A stretch of DNA of 64,000 nucleotides, from assembly GCF_042701255.1 (NCBI RefSeq), contig NZ_CP170554.1, positions 1,612,001-1,676,000 of the forward strand. The letters are read 5' to 3'. A program made the position numbers and the translations under genes. Positions within the stretch are counted from its first letter, which is position 1. Every line of letters begins with the position of its first letter. Under the pieces are notes generated by a model that was not told where the DNA came from, did no database searches, and saw only the letters and a list, made by a program, of their open reading frames with translations. Below, one piece after another: positions 45,785 through 55,776 of the stretch. Origin of the DNA: Tahibacter sp042701255 (lineage in GTDB: Bacteria; Pseudomonadota; Gammaproteobacteria; Xanthomonadales; Rhodanobacteraceae).

Positions 45785-45880
45785 GCGGGCGCGGTGTCGG
45801 ATTGGAACCCGATTCCGCCGAGCCTGATTCCGCTTCGCGATGACCCCAGCGAACGGACTTGCAGCGCCCCTCGGCGGCGA
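45785..45880 (-). promoter_or_regulatory. SAH riboswitch
   Basis: On the minus strand the leader reads CCGCCGAGGGGCGCTGCAA, the conserved core of the SAH riboswitch. The P1 arm CCGCCGAG (45870-45877) pairs perfectly with CTCGGCGG (45815-45822). A pseudoknot GGGCGC (45864-45869) with GCGCCC (45787-45792) matches the family layout. The element lies directly in front of ahcY, its standard location, and switches the gene on when SAH binds. Confidence 0.88.
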
Positions 45881-45891
45881 GGAGGGCGCGG

Positions 45892-45897
45892 ATTATA
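45892..45897 (-). promoter_or_regulatory. -10 box of ahcY
   Basis: A perfect TATAAT on the minus strand lies just before the riboswitch. No good -35 box is visible at 16-18 bp, so an activator or an extended context may assist. Confidence 0.6.
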
Positions 45898-46235
45898 TCG
45901 CCGATTCCGGATAGAGCGATATGTCGCTGGCGGGCTGGTCCGTGAGGACGGGCGACGGCTTTCGGCGGTGGTTCAGGCCCGGAAAACCGGCGGTTCGGTC
46001 GGGTCGCATCAATGTCGCCGGCGTGTCCCGGCGGTCACGCTTCGCACCGTCACGCCTTGCCACGTTCGTCGAGCCGCATCTGCCGGGCTGCCTTGGCCCG
46101 GCGTATCCGTCCGGCCGTGTTCGCCCGGCCGCGTCGCCGCGTTCCGTTGCCTACTCAGCCGAGGCGTTCCGGCCTGCCTGCGGAACGCCCGATTCCTGCC
46201 TCGTCACCGACCGCTCGTCCCCGGATACTCGCCGC
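45898..46235. other. Divergent interval between ahcY and the next gene
   Basis: Frames open across this stretch but look like non-coding composition (Arg/Ser/Pro-rich). No other control element was recognised. Confidence 0.35.
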
Positions 46236-46940
46236 ATGAAACCTGTCGCCCTTTGCCTGCTCCTCTGCGCGGTCGCCGTCGGCACTGCTTCGGCTTCGCC
46301 GCAGCTCGCGCTGCCCGGCGAGGCGTTCCACGGCGACGAGGTGCCGGCCCGCGACGGCGAAACCTGGCTCGCCTTGGCCGTCAGCGACGGCAAGGCGCGC
46401 CTGCAGCCGGTAAAGCTCGAGGTCAAGGCGGTCAGCGATCCGCTCGTCGACGATCCCGACGACCGCAGCGCGCGCAGCGTCGCCGCGCCCGGTGTCGAGG
46501 CGCTGGTCTTCCTGCGCGGCATCGACGCGCTGAAGCCCGGCGAGGCCGGCGCCGTACTCGCGCGCGAGCAGACCGCGTCGACCGAACGGCCGCTGCGTCT
46601 CGGGTCCGATGCGGCTGCGCCGCAGATCACCGTGCATTGCGCGAAATCTGCCGGACAGTCGGAGGCGTCGAGCTGCGAAGTCAGTCTCGACGACGGCAAG
46701 ACCACGCAGGTCCTGTTCCGCGTCGCCGGCGAGCGCAGCGAGGTGGACGGCCGCGTGTTCGACGATGCGGTCGCGACGGTGACCTTCGCCGGCGATCTCG
46801 ATCACGACGGCCGCGTCGATCTCGTCATCGACACGAGCGATCACTACAACCTGAGCCGACCGACCCTGTTCCTGTCCGGCGCCGCGGCGCCCGGCCTGCT
46901 GGTCGGCCGCGTCGCGCAGCAGCAGCTCACCGGCTGCTGA
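46236..46940 (+). CDS. Exported protein with FG-GAP-like segment
   Basis: 234 aa. A signal peptide (MKPVALCLLLCAVAVGTASA) precedes a beta-rich domain. The segment FAGDLDHDGRVDLVIDTSDH matches the calcium-binding FG-GAP/dockerin-like loop DxDxDGxxD seen in integrin-type propellers. Three cysteines are present in the mature part. I cannot name the family. The start was chosen for the signal peptide, as there is no strong ribosome site. The next gene, also an exported protein, starts 106 bp later. Confidence 0.75.
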   Translation: MKPVALCLLLCAVAVGTASASPQLALPGEAFHGDEVPARDGETWLALAVSDGKARLQPVKLEVKAVSDPLVDDPDDRSARSVAAPGVEALVFLRGIDALKPGEAGAVLAREQTASTERPLRLGSDAAAPQITVHCAKSAGQSEASSCEVSLDDGKTTQVLFRVAGERSEVDGRVFDDAVATVTFAGDLDHDGRVDLVIDTSDHYNLSRPTLFLSGAAAPGLLVGRVAQQQLTGC

Positions 46941-47046
46941 GGCTGCATCGACATACGCGTCACACAAAGGGAGCAAAATGCGCGTGCGACGAAATTTGCC
47001 GCGCGCGCGTCCGTCTCGTCCCTGTTCGTAGTCGCGGAGTACCGTC

Positions 47047-47817
47047 ATGCCGTATCCAGCGAATGCCTTCCTCAAGCTCGCCGTCGCGATGACCGCGTTC
47101 GGCTTCGCCGCCGTTGCCGCCGCGGCTGCTGACGTACCTCAGGTCGTACCGATCCATCCGAGCCAGTTCGAAGCGCTGCATCTGCGCACCACGCTCGACA
47201 GCTGCACCTTCGATGCGAGCTCGGTCAATGTGGAATTGCGCGACCATCTCATCGTCGCCTCGTTCCGTCCGCGGCTGTGCATCGTGCCGGGGCCGCCGGC
47301 CGTCATCGACATCGAGCTCGGCGCCTATCCGGCCGGCGACTACGAGGTGCAGCTGTACCTCAAGGGCAATCGCGAACCGCTGTTGCGCCTGCCGTTCCAG
47401 GTCGCCGCGCGCACGGTGGCACCGGGCGACGAGGACAAGCCGTGGCCCGTGGCCGACTACGCCGGGCTGTGGGGCAACCGTCAGGAACCGGGCTGGGGGC
47501 TGACCCTGGAGCAGGGCGCCGCCGGCGACCTGTTCGGCGCGCTCTACGTGTTCGACGATGCGCGCCAGCCGCAGTGGTACACCCTGCAGGCCGGTCAATG
47601 GCAGACCGAGACGCGCTGGAGCGGTCTCGTCGTCAAGAGCGAGGGGCCGTTCTGGGCCGGCCCCAGCTATCCGGCCGACGGTGCCCAGTACCGCGGCGTC
47701 GGCACCGCGACGATCGATTTCGCGATGAAGCCCGGTCAGGAAGACCAGGCCACGTTCACCTATTCCATCGACGGCCGCAGCGTCAGCAAGACGCTGATGC
47801 GCGTGCGTCTGGACTGA
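47047..47817 (+). CDS. Exported protein with a GLW-GWG-type C-terminal domain
   Basis: 256 aa with GGAG before the ATG. A signal peptide (cleaved near AAA-AD, about residue 28) is followed by an all-beta domain with two cysteines, then the segment YAGLWGNRQEPGWGLTLEQG and LYVFDDARQPQWYTLQAGQW. This aromatic pattern recurs in exported Xanthomonadales proteins (GLWWNPxESGWG...), where it forms a C-terminal beta-sandwich of unknown role. The call rests on remembered similarity. Confidence 0.75.
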   Translation: MPYPANAFLKLAVAMTAFGFAAVAAAAADVPQVVPIHPSQFEALHLRTTLDSCTFDASSVNVELRDHLIVASFRPRLCIVPGPPAVIDIELGAYPAGDYEVQLYLKGNREPLLRLPFQVAARTVAPGDEDKPWPVADYAGLWGNRQEPGWGLTLEQGAAGDLFGALYVFDDARQPQWYTLQAGQWQTETRWSGLVVKSEGPFWAGPSYPADGAQYRGVGTATIDFAMKPGQEDQATFTYSIDGRSVSKTLMRVRLD

Positions 47818-47827
47818 GACCGGCTCT

Positions 47828-47851
47828 CGGCGGCGCGAATTCGCGCCGCCG
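47828..47851 (+). terminator. 24-bp perfect palindrome
   Basis: CGGCGGCGCGAA with its exact reverse complement, 10 bp after the stop codon. With no loop and no T-run it is a cruciform-capable palindrome that may act as a weak terminator. The rest of the interval to 48122 holds no gene. Confidence 0.45.
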
Positions 47852-48122
47852 CGAACCTTTCGCCGCGCCGCGTCCGACGGCTCGCCGCATCCGGAGCCCA
47901 GGCCGAAGACCTCGGCCGCAATACGGTGGCCCGCGATGCGGCACCTGCCGTGCCGGTTCGCGCATCGAATGCAGGCATCATTCGCCGAACGTCGTGCCGG
48001 TTCAGGCCGGTGCGCGCGGTTGTCGCGGCCTGCGTGATGTCGGCGCCGGAGCGTCGTGATCCTGTTCGACGCCCGCTTACGAAACGCTGTCCCGACTGCA
48101 CTATCCACAGGGGAATTCATCG

Positions 48123-51100
48123 ATGAACCGGATCGCCTCCGCGCCGGCCGCGTGCCTGTTCGGCATGCTGGTCTTGCTCGGCTTCGCGGCGCCGCAGCCC
48201 GCGGCCGCACAGACCGCCAACGTCAAGCCGGCTGCGCCGATGAGCGTGCCGCGCCGCGGCCATACCGCAACCCTGCTGACTTCGGGGCAGGTCTGGATCG
48301 CCGGCGGCATCGTCAACAGCGGCCTGACCACGACGACTGCCACGCAGCGCTACGACTTCGTCAGCAATACCTGGCAGAGCGCCGGCGATCTGCGCTCGCC
48401 GCGAGCGCTGCACTCGGCGACCCTGCTGCTGTCGGGCAAGGTGCTCGTCGCCGGCGGGCTCGGTGCGGAAAGCTCCGCCGAGATCGGTGACCCGGCCACC
48501 GGCCTCTGGAGCCGGGTGGCCTCGCTGAACGTCTCGCGCTATTCGCAGGTCGCCATTCGCCTGGCCTCGGGGCAGGTGCTCGTGATCGGCGGCGTCGGCG
48601 GCGTCGGCAGCAGCAACGCGCCGCTGACCAGCATCGAACGCTACGATCCGGTCCTGAACCGCTGGACCCTGGCCGGCAATCTGCGGACGGCCCGCACCGA
48701 CCATACGGCGACCCTGCTCGCCGACGGCAGGATACTGATCACTGGCGGCCGCGATACCAGCACGAACATCCTGGCCACGGCCGAGCTTTACGATCCGGCG
48801 ACGGGACTGTCGACGTCGACCGGGTCCCTGCACGGCGCGCGTTCGCGTCACAGCGCGACCCTGCTCAAATCCGGCCAGGTGCTGATCGCCCAAGGCATCG
48901 ACAGCAGCGCCACGCTGACCAGCGCGGAGCTCTACGATCCGGCGACCGGCGTGTTCTCGGTCGTGACGCCGGCGCAGACCGCGCGGCGCGACGGCAGTGC
49001 GACCTTGCTGCCGTCAGGCGACATGCTGATGACCGGCGGCCTGCCGACCTACACCGGCAACACGCCGATCGTTTCTTCCGAGCTGTTCGGGGCGGCGAGT
49101 TCGTCCTGGACCCCGGCGCTCGCACTGACCGTCGGGCGCGACAATCATCCGGCCACCTTGCTGCCGAATGCCGAGGTGCTGCTGACCGGCGGCGTCAACG
49201 CGACGCCGCTCGCTTCGGTCGATCTGTTCCCGGAGCGATGGAACGACGAGCAGTTCATCGGTGCCGCGCGTGTGGTGCCGCGCACGCAGAACACGGCCAG
49301 CCTGTTGCCGGACGGCAACGTCGTCGAGATCGGCGGCCGCGATTCGGCCAACCTGCTGCGCGACACCGTCACGCGCTACGACGGCACGAGCTGGTCGGCG
49401 GTTGCGGCGCTGCCGGCGCCGCGCGCCGAACACACGGCGACGGTGCTCGCCGACGGCAAGGTCTTCGTCGCCGGCGGCGTGACTGACGCCGAAGCTGCGA
49501 GCGCGGGGGCGCTGCTGTACGACGGCGCCGCCGACAGCTGGCGGCCGCGTGCGGCCATGCACGTGGCGCGGCGCCAGCATCGCGCCGTGCTGCTGGATTC
49601 CGGCAAGGTGCTCGTGGCCGGCGGCCTGGACGCGGCCGGCAATGCGATCGCCGACGTCGAGATCTACGATCCGCTCGTCGACACCTGGACCGTCGCGACC
49701 TCGCTGCCGGTGCCGCTGCACGGCCACAGCATGACCGGGCTCGGATCGGGCCGCGTGCTCGTGTTCGGCGGCGACAGTCCCGGCAACGGCGCACAGCGCC
49801 GGCCGCAGCTCTACGACCCCGGCGACGAACAGCTGGAGCCGCGGCAGCGAAGCGAACTATCCGGACGGCATCGCCGATCACGCAGCGACCCTGCTCGCCG
49901 ACGGCAACCTGCTGATCTCCGGCGGCACGCCGGCGGGCCAGCCCGCAACGGCGGCGACGCGGCTGTATTTCCCGGCCAGCGACAGCTGGCAGGACGGGCC
50001 GGATCTGCGCGCGGCGCGCGCCTCGCACAGCGCGACCCTGTTGCCGAGCGGCAAGGTGCTGATCGCCGGCGGCGTAGGCACGTCGGGCAATGTCGCGACC
50101 ATCGAGCGCTACGATCCGATCGGACGGATCAGTGAAGCCACGGTCCTCTGGCCGACCGCCTCGCAAGGACGCCACGTGGCCGTGCTGCTGAACGACGGCC
50201 GCGTGCTGCTGACCGGCAGCCTGCAGCCCGGCTCGCAGACCCTGCGTTACGACGGCTACGACTACGGCGTGTTCGGACCGGCGGCGATCACCGCAGTCAC
50301 GCCTCACCTCCACGACGGTGTCGCGCTGAACCTCGCCGGCAGCGGCTTCGCGCCGACGCTGGATGCAGGCCTCGGCCGCAACCGCAATTCGCCCAGCAAC
50401 GTGCCGGTGCTGCAGCTCATGCGCGTCGACAACGGCCTGACGCGCTACGTGCCGGTGGATCCGGCCGTCGGTTTCAGCGACACGGGCTATGCCGTCGCGG
50501 CGACGGCGCTCGACGGCAGCGCAAACGGTCCGCTGCGCGCGCGCGTGTTCGTCAACGGCCGCGTCGGCAGCGCGGTCTGGACCACGCGCGCGACCGTGCC
50601 CGGAGCGCCCGAGTCGCCGGCCGTCAGCAGCGGCGCGCCGGACAGCGTGACGGTTTCCTTCGCCGCGCCGGGCTATTCCGGCGGTGCGCCGATCACGTCC
50701 TACGAGCTGGAGATCGTGCAGCTCGACAGCCTGTTCGGCTGCACGGCGCCGTGCAGCGCGATCACGGTCGGCGGACTGAGTCCCGGTGTGTATACGGGCT
50801 ATCTGTATGCGCACAATGCGGTGGGACTGAGCCCGGCCACGGCCGCCGGCAGCATCGTCGTGCGCGCGACGCCGAGCCTCACCGTGCAGAGCTCGGCCAA
50901 TCCGAGCCAGGTCAACGACGCGGTCACCGTGACGGCGCAATTGAGCTCGACGATGCCGCTCGGCGGCACCGTCGATTTCAGTGCCGACGGCCAGCCGCTG
51001 TGCAGCGCCGTTCCCGTCGTCAACGCGGCCGCGAGCTGCACGACGGCGGACCTGACCGTCGGTCTGCATACGCTGACGGCTGCTTATGCCGGCGACGGTC

Positions 51101-51507
51101 TGAACCGGCCGGCGACCTCGGCGGAGCTGACGCAGACCGTGCTGCGGCGCGCGACGACGACGAACCTGAGCACGGCATGCGCCGTCCGCATCGTCGAGGG
51201 CCAGCCGTATCCGGTGTCGGCCCAGGTCAGCGGTCAGGATGACGGCGGCGGCGTGGCATTCACCGTCGACGACGTCGAAACCTGCAGCTCGACCCTCGAT
51301 GCCGCCGGTCACGCGAACTGCTCGCTGAGCAATCTGAACTCGCCGACGCCGGGCCCGCGCGTCGTGGCGATCAAGGCGCTCTTCAGCGGCAACGCGACGA
51401 GCGCGCCGAGCGAATCGGCGCCGCTGCAGGTCACGGTTCTCGACAGCGCCGACGTGATCTTCCGCAGCGATCTCGATCCGGTCGTGGCCGGTTGTCCTGT
51501 GCCGTGA
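48123..51507 (+). CDS. Exported Kelch-repeat protein with FN3 and Ig-like domains; one apparent frameshift
   Basis: Ribosome site AGGGGAA. Signal peptide to AAA-QT (about residue 30). Roughly twelve Kelch-type blades follow, each with HTATLL..G.VLVAGG and .ELYDP or .ERYDP. At 49817-49820 (CCCC) the frame jumps: LYDP should continue as ATNSWSRGSEANYPDG but is shifted by one extra C. Restored, the protein is about 1,127 aa, and the blades continue (HSATLLPSGKVLIAGG) into FN3 (APGYSGGAPITSYELEIVQL) and two Ig-like domains. It ends DVIFRSDLD. The extra C in a C-run suggests a sequencing error, but a real mutation is possible. It is a likely secreted or surface protein. Confidence 0.75.
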
Positions 51508-51515
51508 CGCGGCAG

Positions 51516-51551
51516 GCGGCGCGGTTTCGGGACTGTCCGTAACCGCGCCGC
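51516..51551. terminator. Hairpin between convergent genes
   Basis: A perfect 11-bp stem (GCGGCGCGGTT / AACCGCGCCGC) with a 14-nt loop lies between the Kelch gene and the convergent gene. There is no T-run on either side. Confidence 0.5.
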
Positions 51552-51594
51552 GGCGCCGGACGACGGTCGTTCTGCGCGCTGCCGCGCGTCGGTC

Positions 51595-52059
51595 TCAGTC
51601 TTCGTCCGGCTGCTGCCACTCTTCGACGCTGTTGCGGCGATGCAGGCCGACGGTCTCGAACTCGTCGACGGCCGGCGGCAAGGTGCGCACGCCGAGCACC
51701 GCGAGCGCGTTGTTGATGGGGCCGAGCTCGGCGGCCTGCGGGCCGAACACGAGTTCGCCGTCGCGAAATACCGCCGCGCCCTGCGTGCCCATGCCGCCGA
51801 AATATTCGGTCTCGAAATAGAGCAGGGTGCTGCGTGCGGACAGGACCTGCAGCACGCCGCACAGCGCCGGCGAAAGATAGTTGAAGCCCGCATGGAAGCT
51901 GTTCGGCTCTGCGGGCAGCAGCCGCTCCAGCTCGTCGGCGCCCAGCGGCAGCAGCGACAGGACTTCGGTCAGCACGACCGGCGCCGGCAATGCATGCGCC
52001 GCGGCGAGCGTGCGCAGCGCCGCGTGGCGGGCGATCAGACCGGTAACGAAATGAGCCAT
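51595..52059 (-). CDS. Small cytoplasmic protein of unknown function
   Basis: 154 aa, begins MAHFVTGLIARHAALRTLAA. It contains the even acidic/hydrophobic pattern of a soluble enzyme-like domain, with FNYLSPALCGVLQVLSARS and LLYFETEYFGGMGTQGAAVF. No known motif is recognised. The segment GGMGTQGAAVFRDGELV hints at a ligand-binding loop. It stands alone, convergent with the Kelch gene. Confidence 0.7.
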   Translation of the reverse strand: MAHFVTGLIARHAALRTLAAAHALPAPVVLTEVLSLLPLGADELERLLPAEPNSFHAGFNYLSPALCGVLQVLSARSTLLYFETEYFGGMGTQGAAVFRDGELVFGPQAAELGPINNALAVLGVRTLPPAVDEFETVGLHRRNSVEEWQQPDED

Positions 52060-52293
52060 GGAATTTCTCGCGGTGGCCGCGCGTCGCGGCCGGTGTCGGG
52101 TTCTGCAAGCAAAGCGTATCGGCTCGCCGATTTGCAATCGGTCATTTGCAAACGGCGTGCCGGTCATGGCGCCGGGCCAGCCCGCCATTCGCTGCGGCCG
52201 ACCGGTCCGCGGCGGATCATGGGACGCCGTTCCGTCGACGACGGACCATCGCCGTGTATGAGTCCAGCTTGCATCGACACCGCCGCGACGCCT

Positions 52294-52670
52294 TCAGCGC
52301 AGCGTGAAATCCGCCTGCAGCGTCGGCGCGGTCAACTCGAGATCGCGCGAAACGGTTGCGTGTCCCGCGGATTCGGCCGTGACGTTCACGGTCTTCGCGC
52401 ACTGCCCGCAGCGATCGCCCGTCAACCCGTTGCCGCCGACGTAGCCGCCGATGCGCAGGCTCAGGCGAAAGCGCCCGTCGGCGGTCGTCGTCGCGGCCGC
52501 AGCGCGCTCGCCCGGTTCCGCCATGCCGTCATGCGCCGGAAGGCCGTGGTGGCATGCGCGCGCTCGGCGGTGTCGGCAGTCAGGCCGGCCGCGTCATCGG
52601 GGCCGACCGCCGCGCGTGCTTTTTGCAGCCGCCGCTGCCGCCGTATCGCCGTCGCACGAATGGATGCAGC
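52294..52670 (-). pseudogene. Disrupted gene with carboxypeptidase-regulatory-like end
   Basis: The last 76 codons (from MAEPGERAAAATTTADGRF to ADFTLR) read like the end of a carboxypeptidase-regulatory-type beta domain, with two cysteines in CGQC. Upstream, coding-like text moves between frames: VGPDDAAGLTADTAERAHA in one frame needs one extra base near 52535 to join HDGMAEPG, and an A5 run near 52621 marks a second switch. The start is unclear; it may lie behind the TPR gene. It is either a decayed gene or an error-rich stretch. Confidence 0.4.
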
Positions 52671-52673
52671 GCT

Positions 52674-53909
52674 TCAGCGCGGCGCACCGGGACAGCGCTG
52701 CGCGGCCTTCAGCGCCTTGCCGACCCAGGCCTGCTGCAACGTAGTCCCTAACGCCTTGCTGTCGGTCGTGCCGGCTTTCGGCGCCGTGTCGGGCAGGCTC
52801 GCGAGCCAGGCGTCGATCTGCGCATCGTCCGCATTCGCCGTGATCGCGGCGGTCTGGCAGTCGCAGTAGCGGCGCACCGGCGTGAAGTCGCGCCGGCCGG
52901 CGCTGTAGTGCTGCTTGATGCAGCCGGTGGCGAGATCGGCGTTGCGCTTGGCGATGCGCATCGTCTCGTCGCTCGCATAGATCGCGCGCAGGATGCGCGC
53001 CGCGTCGGCGTCGGTCTTCGCGTAGTCGACGCTGCCGTTGCGCAGGCCGCGCGAGTACAGATCGCAGAGCGCGTCGTTCGGTCCATCAGGATCGCGCCGG
53101 TTGGTATCGAGCTGCCGTTCCAGGGTCTGTCGCTGCGCAGCCGGTATCGTGGCGAGCACGCGGTCGGCCGGCAGGCTCGCGTCGAGGTTGTCGGTTTGCC
53201 AGCTGCGCAGCGAGAAACGGAATTCCTCGCCGTGTTCGCCGGCCACGCAGTGATCGCCGATCCCGTCGAGATGCCGGCGCGCGAGATCGAAACGCACCGC
53301 GGCGGATTTCTGCGCGTCGCCGTAGGCATCGGCCGGTTGCGGAACCAGTCCCTGTGCGCGCGCCGGAGCGGCGACCGAAGCGAACGAGCGCCGTGCGAGC
53401 CGGTCGGCGTCCTCGGTGCGACCGAGCTTCGCATAGACCGATGCCAGGGCTCCTTCGGTGTCGGCGACATCGCCGTACTGAGGTCCGACGTGCCTGCGCT
53501 GCCAGGCGATCACGCGCAGGTACAGCGGCTCGGCCGCGGCGTACTTGCCGGCGGCCACGTACAGCCGCGCCAGATCGCCGGCGCTCTTCATGCGGTCGGG
53601 ATCGTCTTCGCCGAGCTTCCGGTCCGCGATGACCACGGCGCGCCGATACAGCGGCTCGGCGTCGTCGTAGCGCTGCTGGGCCTTGTAGATCAATGCGAGG
53701 TTGTTGAGGCTTCGCGCCACTTCGGGATCGTCCGGGCCGTAGTCCTTTTCGACCAGCGCGAGCGCTTCGCGCAGGGTCGCAGCCGCCTCGTCGTAGCGGC
53801 CTTCCTGGTACAGCGACCTGGCCCGGTCGTTCAGCGCTTCCGAGGACGGCGGTTCGGCCTGGGCGGCGATGCCGGCCAGGCACAGGAGCAGAGCGAGGAG
53901 TGGTCTCAT
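52674..53909 (-). CDS. Exported TPR-repeat protein
   Basis: 411 aa. A signal peptide (MRPLLALLLCLAGIAAQA) leads to kinesin-light-chain-like TPRs (residues 25-155: RSLYQEGRYDEAAATLREAL, NNLALIYKAQQRYDDAEPLY, LARLYVAAGKYAAAEPLY, ASVYAKLGRTEDADRL). The C-terminal 200 residues are not repeats and contain five or so cysteines (CVAG, CDLY, GCIKQHY, CDCQ, RCPG), suggesting disulphides in the periplasm. TPRs imply a protein-binding role. The partner is unknown. Confidence 0.8.
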   Translation of the reverse strand: MRPLLALLLCLAGIAAQAEPPSSEALNDRARSLYQEGRYDEAAATLREALALVEKDYGPDDPEVARSLNNLALIYKAQQRYDDAEPLYRRAVVIADRKLGEDDPDRMKSAGDLARLYVAAGKYAAAEPLYLRVIAWQRRHVGPQYGDVADTEGALASVYAKLGRTEDADRLARRSFASVAAPARAQGLVPQPADAYGDAQKSAAVRFDLARRHLDGIGDHCVAGEHGEEFRFSLRSWQTDNLDASLPADRVLATIPAAQRQTLERQLDTNRRDPDGPNDALCDLYSRGLRNGSVDYAKTDADAARILRAIYASDETMRIAKRNADLATGCIKQHYSAGRRDFTPVRRYCDCQTAAITANADDAQIDAWLASLPDTAPKAGTTDSKALGTTLQQAWVGKALKAAQRCPGAPR

Positions 53910-54143
53910 GCGCGCAGCAAACGCGGCGGCGGCAGGGGAACGAACAGGCGTGGAACGAATGCTACCAATGAGTCGCGGCGGCGCGGGAAAGCCGGGCCGT
54001 TGCGTGGCATGGGGGAGCTGCCGGCGCGGCCATTCCATCGTGCGACTCGCCATGGATGCGCGCAGCGGCGTCGTGGACTAACGTAGGCCCTGGCGAAGCC
54101 GGCCGGCTGTCGCCGGAGCATCGAGTGGAACAGGGGAAACGCC

Positions 54144-54359
54144 ATGAAACGACATCTGTTGTGGCTCCTGGTCGGCCTGTTGGCTGCGACGACGGCACCG
54201 GAGGTTTCCGCTCGCGGCGGCGGCGCGCGCGTGCACTATCCGGGTGCGCACCACACGACCAGCCACGGCGGGCACTATTCTTCCGGCAGAGGTGCATCGC
54301 ATAAGGGCGGCAGCTACAAGAACGGCAACACCGGCAACCGCTACGGCAGGCACCGATAG
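54144..54359 (+). CDS. Small exported Gly/His-rich protein
   Basis: 71 aa with AGGGGAA before the ATG. A signal peptide (MKRHLLWLLVGLLAATTAPE, cleaved near VSA-RG) is followed by a short basic mature peptide rich in Gly, His, Ser and Tyr (HYPGAHHTTSHGGHYSSGRG), probably disordered. The His clusters could bind metal. It has no recognised family. Confidence 0.65.
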   Translation: MKRHLLWLLVGLLAATTAPEVSARGGGARVHYPGAHHTTSHGGHYSSGRGASHKGGSYKNGNTGNRYGRHR

Positions 54360-54441
54360 CCGGCAAGGACGGCGGTCTGCATCGTGAATCGACGTCGGCG
54401 GCACCGTCGAGCGGCTGACGTCTCGCGAGCCGCGCGGCAGG

Positions 54442-55776
54442 CTACTGCAGGTCGGCGAAGATGCGGTCCGACGCGCCGGCCTCGTTGGCGAGCACGGCGA
54501 CGTTGGTCTTGAGGATGGCCGCGCCCATCGCGCGCGCGTTCGGGCCGATGTTGGCCGGCAGGTCGGTGCTGCGGTGGTAGTGCGGATAGACGTCGTAGTC
54601 GGATTCGATCGCGAGCACGGTCGGCTTGGCCGCGTCGAGATACGGCACGTGGTCGGAGCCCCAGGCGTTCGTGCTCGTCGTGACCTGCAGCGCCGGCACG
54701 TAGGTCGCGGCCGCGGCGGCGAAGGTGTTCATGTAGGCGACGAATGCCGGATAGGTTTCGTAGTCGGCGTTCAAGGTCGTGTCGGCGCTGTAGCCGATCA
54801 TGTCCATGATCACGACGGCGCGGATCTTGGCGAGATCGCCGGCCTGCTGCAGCTGCGTGACGTGGGCCTTGCTGCCGTAGAGCCCCTGTTCCTCGCCGGC
54901 ATAGCACATGAACAGCAGGCTGCGTCTGGGGTGGTTTGCGACGAGGATGCGCGCGAGCTCGATGACGCCGGCGCAGCCGGTCGCGTTGTCTTCGGCGCCC
55001 GGCGCATTGGTCGTGCTGGTCAGGCTGGTATTGCGCGAATCGTAGTGACCGCCGACGACGATCCATTCGTTCGGCGAGGCCGTGCCGGTCCAGGTGCCGA
55101 TCACGTTGCTGCGCGTGATCGTGCCACCGCTGCCGGAGAACGCGAACGTCGGCTTGGTCACGGTCAGGCCGAGCGCGGCGAAGCGGTCGCCGATCCAGTC
55201 GCGCGCCTGGGTCAGCGAGGTCGTGCCGTAGGTCGAGCGATCCCAGCCGGCCAGGGTCGTGACGTCGGCGAACCAGCGGTCCGCGTCGATCGCATCGACC
55301 AGCGGCTGCACCAGCGGATCGGGTGCGGCGGCCGTGACGTGATCGAGTCGGTACTGGCGCGCGATGACGGTGTCGGGCTGCACGGCGCGCCATTGCGCAT
55401 GGTCGTCGGCTTCGGCGGACTTCGGCAGGGCTTCGCCGGCAGCGAGCCGGCGCAGCTCCCAGCGTCCGCCGCGTGCGAGCAGACTTCCGGGCACGTCGCC
55501 GTGATCCCGGCAGCCGCGAGCGCGCAGCGCGAGCTGTTCCGGTGTCACATCGGCGATCTCGCCGAGGCTGTCGCGTTCGCCGACGAGACGCGCGAGCGGT
55601 TCGCGCGCACCGGCGACGACGAGACGTTCGCCGAGCTCCAGCCACCAGCGCACGCCGTCGCCGTGCTTGAGCGCTTCCACGCGCGCCGCATCGGCCTTCG
55701 CGATGTCGACGACGAAGGCGTGGTCGCCGGCCGCGGGCAAGGCGAGGCCGGACAGCAGGGCGAGAGCAGGCAGCAC
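54442..55776 (-). CDS. M28-family zinc aminopeptidase
   Basis: 444 aa, GTG start with AGGA 6 nt upstream and a signal peptide. After an N-terminal pro-region of about 190 residues the M28 core has all five metal/catalytic stretches: VVGGHYDS, APGAEDNATG, CYAGEEQGLYGS, MDMIGYS and DVYPHYHRSTD. These peptidases remove N-terminal residues from peptides outside the cell. The end, DRIFADLQ, carries the motif shared with two other exported proteins here. A TonB-dependent receptor gene lies upstream on the same strand (197-bp gap), which would fit peptide use. Confidence 0.93.
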   Translation of the reverse strand: MLPALALLSGLALPAAGDHAFVVDIAKADAARVEALKHGDGVRWWLELGERLVVAGAREPLARLVGERDSLGEIADVTPEQLALRARGCRDHGDVPGSLLARGGRWELRRLAAGEALPKSAEADDHAQWRAVQPDTVIARQYRLDHVTAAAPDPLVQPLVDAIDADRWFADVTTLAGWDRSTYGTTSLTQARDWIGDRFAALGLTVTKPTFAFSGSGGTITRSNVIGTWTGTASPNEWIVVGGHYDSRNTSLTSTTNAPGAEDNATGCAGVIELARILVANHPRRSLLFMCYAGEEQGLYGSKAHVTQLQQAGDLAKIRAVVIMDMIGYSADTTLNADYETYPAFVAYMNTFAAAAATYVPALQVTTSTNAWGSDHVPYLDAAKPTVLAIESDYDVYPHYHRSTDLPANIGPNARAMGAAILKTNVAVLANEAGASDRIFADLQ

